From NCBI RefSeq assembly GCF_032401055.1, contig NZ_CP135529.1, positions 4,958,501-5,022,500 of the forward strand: a DNA stretch of 64,000 nt, in the 5' to 3' direction. Positions 62,100 to 64,000 of the stretch are shown in pieces. The notes beneath the pieces were generated by a model. It did no database searches, was not told where the DNA came from, and saw only the letters and a program-made list of their open reading frames with translations. Origin of the DNA: Tardiphaga sp. 709 (GTDB taxonomy: Bacteria > Pseudomonadota > Alphaproteobacteria > Rhizobiales > Xanthobacteraceae). The translations under genes and the position numbers were made by a program. How positions within the stretch are numbered: the stretch's first letter is position 1; each line of letters starts with the position of its first letter.

Positions 62100-63131
62100 T
62101 TAATGTCCTGAATCTTTTAACCAGGAGGAAATCGTCTCGTTAAGATAGTCAGGCACTTCATGCTGAATGAAGTGGCCAACTCCAGGCACGATTTTGACCG
62201 TGAGATTATCGGGATTTTCCATCCATGACTTTTCAAGATCAAGAGTGCTCAACAAAGCATGGCTCTCCTCGATTCCGTGCACATGCAAGACTGGGCATTT
62301 GATAACGGCACCGTAGATTTTCTTCATGGTCGGATCGAAGAGGTTGAGCGCAAACTGAGAGAGACTGTAGTTGGCTTTGTAATAAGCCATTATGGACAAG
62401 ACGGACGATTTTGCGAAAGCCTCAATATAACGACGCTTAACCTCTGGATTTACAACCCAGTATGCCAAATCTTCCGCAGTCAGATTGTCGCCCTTGCCTC
62501 GAGCGAAGAACCGTGTGGCGTAAGCGCTGGCCCTCGTCTGCGCAACAGGATGATTCCAGGGGAGCAGTTCCTTGGTGATGGCGCCAGGATGAGGAACGCT
62601 GAGGACGACAAGTCTTTCGACCAGATCTGGATGTTGCCCGGTGAATAGCCATGACAAGGCGGCGCCCCAGTCGTGCCCGATCAGGATGACCTTACGGCCG
62701 TTTCTCTCTGCGTTGATCACGGCGCGGATGTCATCGAGGAGAACCGAAAACTTGTAGTTCTCGACGCCTTGCGGCCGATCGCTCAAATCGTACCCGCGCA
62801 GATCAAGAGCGACCACCTGATAACTTGCTGAAAATGCCTGGATCTGATTTCGCCAAGAATACCAAAAGTCCGGAAATCCGTGCACGAACACCATCAGCGG
62901 TTTTTGATTGGATCCCATTGTGACGTAGTGGATTTTCGTTCCCGCATTGTCTGCATACTTGTGCAGAAGGTTCGGATCCTTATCGATATCAACGGCAGGC
63001 TCGCTCAAAGCGGCCGGGATTTTATTGTGCCAGACGGCCTCGTCTGAAGTCCCCCCGGAAGCAACCTGAGTGAACATCGCAGTGAACATGGCGGCTCCTA
63101 AAAGCATCAGTGAGCAGGTTCTGGAGGCCAT
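62100..63131 (-). CDS. Exported epoxide-hydrolase-like alpha/beta hydrolase
   Basis: 343 residues with a signal peptide (SRTCSLMLLGAAMFTAMFTQ). Epoxide hydrolase signatures are clear: MVFVHGFPDFWYSWRNQI (HGFP box), KVILIGHDWGAALSWLF with nucleophile Asp in GHDWG, LDLRGYDLSDRP, and late His in VPGVGHFIQHEVPDY. An exported form is less usual than the cytoplasmic one. It is divergent from the TetR gene, and the operator between them probably represses both. Confidence 0.9.
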   Translation of the reverse strand: MASRTCSLMLLGAAMFTAMFTQVASGGTSDEAVWHNKIPAALSEPAVDIDKDPNLLHKYADNAGTKIHYVTMGSNQKPLMVFVHGFPDFWYSWRNQIQAFSASYQVVALDLRGYDLSDRPQGVENYKFSVLLDDIRAVINAERNGRKVILIGHDWGAALSWLFTGQHPDLVERLVVLSVPHPGAITKELLPWNHPVAQTRASAYATRFFARGKGDNLTAEDLAYWVVNPEVKRRYIEAFAKSSVLSIMAYYKANYSLSQFALNLFDPTMKKIYGAVIKCPVLHVHGIEESHALLSTLDLEKSWMENPDNLTVKIVPGVGHFIQHEVPDYLNETISSWLKDSGH

Positions 63132-63284
63132 CTCAGTGATCCCGTTCGCTAGAACAGTTGCCGAAATCGAAGTTCCTCGAACTCATTTGAGTATTTCCTG
63201 CGCGGCAATCTGGGAGAGCTGCATGTGCCCGCGTGCAACTTCTGGATTGCGATTTGATAACGGTGATACGGCGGGACATATTTA

Positions 63285-63319
63285 CTATGGTGATCGCCAT
63301 AGTATGGCGATCACCATAG
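63285..63319. promoter_or_regulatory. Palindromic operator between epoxide hydrolase and TetR genes
   Basis: Perfect 15-bp arms (left arm CTATGGTGATCGCCA, 63285-63299) around TAGTA, ending 31 bases before the TetR start codon. TTGATA (63254) and CATATT (63277) with a 17-bp spacer may be the TetR gene promoter, which the operator would overlap downstream. This is the normal arrangement of TetR autorepression with a divergent target. Confidence 0.7.
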
Positions 63320-63350
63320 ATGTGTCAAGCGAGGCATGGTATGCTGACGG

Positions 63351-63932
63351 ATGCCCCGTAAGACCGACGCCCGCGATCGCGCGATTGCCACTGCCGAGCG
63401 ACTGTTTCGCATCCAAGGCTACACTGCGACCGGATTGAACCAGATCATTCAAGAGAGCGGCTCGCCTAAAGGATCGTTCTACTTTCACTTTCCGCGCGGC
63501 AAGGCACAGCTCGCCGAAGAAGCAATCGATCATTACGTTGCGAGCAGAATCGCCGTATTGCGGAAGATCTCGGCGAATACGGCGGGCGATGCTCAGAATT
63601 TTGTTCATCAGATTTTCGGCGCGTTCGCCGCCGAAATGGTCGCCTCCGATTTCCAGTACGGATGCCTCATGCAAAATCTGGCGAATGAGCTTCCCGCACT
63701 CGACGCTGATCTGACAAAACGGGTAGCGCGTGGATTTGTTGATTCGACCGAGATAGTTGCGGAGCATTTTAGGGGGTGCGGTTTCACGTCCGCGCGCGCA
63801 TCCTCTACCGCAGCGGCATTGGTAGCCGCCGTCGAAGGCGCGCGAACGATCGCTCGCCTGGAACGCACGCCGGCGATATTCAAGGCTCTGGCGGATGTTA
63901 GTGTCCAGGGGTGGGCTGCCCCCAAAGGGTGA
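63351..63932 (+). CDS. TetR/AcrR family transcriptional repressor
   Basis: 193 residues. N-terminal TetR helix-turn-helix: RDRAIATAERLFRIQGYTAT, GLNQIIQESGSPKGSFYFHF, followed by PRGKAQLAEEAIDHYVASRI. The C-terminal ligand domain (CLMQNLANELPALDADLTKR, TAAALVAAVEGARTIARLER) matches the LmrA/YxaF-like group. It should bind the palindrome just upstream and control the divergent epoxide hydrolase gene. The bases after it (63933-64000) show nothing supportable. Confidence 0.93.
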   Translation: MPRKTDARDRAIATAERLFRIQGYTATGLNQIIQESGSPKGSFYFHFPRGKAQLAEEAIDHYVASRIAVLRKISANTAGDAQNFVHQIFGAFAAEMVASDFQYGCLMQNLANELPALDADLTKRVARGFVDSTEIVAEHFRGCGFTSARASSTAAALVAAVEGARTIARLERTPAIFKALADVSVQGWAAPKG

Positions 63933-64000
63933 TCCATCAGTGTTAGCGCCCGGCGGCGCAGATAGTAGCTGCGATCCTCGACCGCCTTGGCGCTGCAATT

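Noticed and set aside
63933-64000. Possible gene end at the right window edge on the minus strand
   Set aside because: Open frames exist but only about 20 codons are visible and none could be matched to a known product.

Overview
The window looks like part of the chromosome of a high-GC alphaproteobacterium in the Bradyrhizobium / Rhodopseudomonas / Tardiphaga / Afipia group (Nitrobacteraceae). The signs are an mbfA-type ferritin/VIT1 gene behind a near-perfect Irr iron-control element, a DUF3551 protein, HWE-family kinases, several small proteins of a type common in this family, and palindromic repeats of the kind scattered through these genomes. No rRNA, tRNA, CRISPR array, phage or complete insertion sequence was seen. 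Genus-level placement is inference.

Layout. 1-3,949: a tandem array of methyl-accepting chemotaxis proteins (one cut by the window edge, two complete). 4,066-7,166: an exported phytase/esterase-like protein behind a three-repeat Pho box, a GIY-YIG nuclease-like gene between two 118-bp REPIN-like elements, and an orphan Bug/TctC solute receptor. 7,508-12,893: mbfA with its promoter and operator, an ABM-like protein, a TIM-barrel isomerase, a DMT exporter and another chemoreceptor. 13,013-16,902: an iron-uptake unit of TonB receptor, PepSY membrane protein (apparent CTG start) and small membrane protein. 17,009-26,379: mixed metabolic and envelope genes, including an HPP-CBS protein, serine hydrolase, Tat-exported bicupin, alpha/beta hydrolase, PhzF protein, methyltransferase and cold-shock protein. 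26,388-30,794: a signalling operon of FecR protein, CHASE2 adenylate cyclase, HWE kinase and lone receiver. 31,267-34,211: purA and a proline-rich membrane protein. 34,313-41,445: tannase divergent from a Tat-exported VOC protein, small genes, a sensorless HWE kinase, a DUF1134 protein, and a low-molecular-weight phosphatase fused to an NlpC/P60-like domain.

41,777-46,492 is an accessory redox cluster (AraC regulator, NDH-2-like flavoprotein, MBL hydrolase, SDR) that includes a truncated remnant of a Rossmann-fold gene. 46,617-52,561 is one tightly coupled minus-strand operon: FadR-like regulator, a cupin of the 2,4'-dihydroxyacetophenone dioxygenase family, SDR, two ABC permeases, ATPase, small anchored protein and substrate-binding protein. 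It lies behind a 39-bp palindrome, and its regulator is frameshifted at a G6 tract. 53,072-56,470 encodes an autotransporter. The right end (56,968-63,932) holds LuxR, AraC and TetR regulators among small hydrolase and exported-protein genes; the TetR gene and a divergent epoxide-hydrolase-like gene share a region containing a 15-bp-arm operator.

The most unusual items are the REPIN pair around the GIY-YIG gene, the phosphatase-NlpC/P60 fusion, the frameshifted regulator under its strong palindrome, the Pho-boxed esterase, and the CTG-started PepSY protein. Start codons were moved from the longest possible reading frame wherever a ribosome binding site or signal peptide pointed to a shorter protein. 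All functional calls rest on motif recognition by eye, without database searches.
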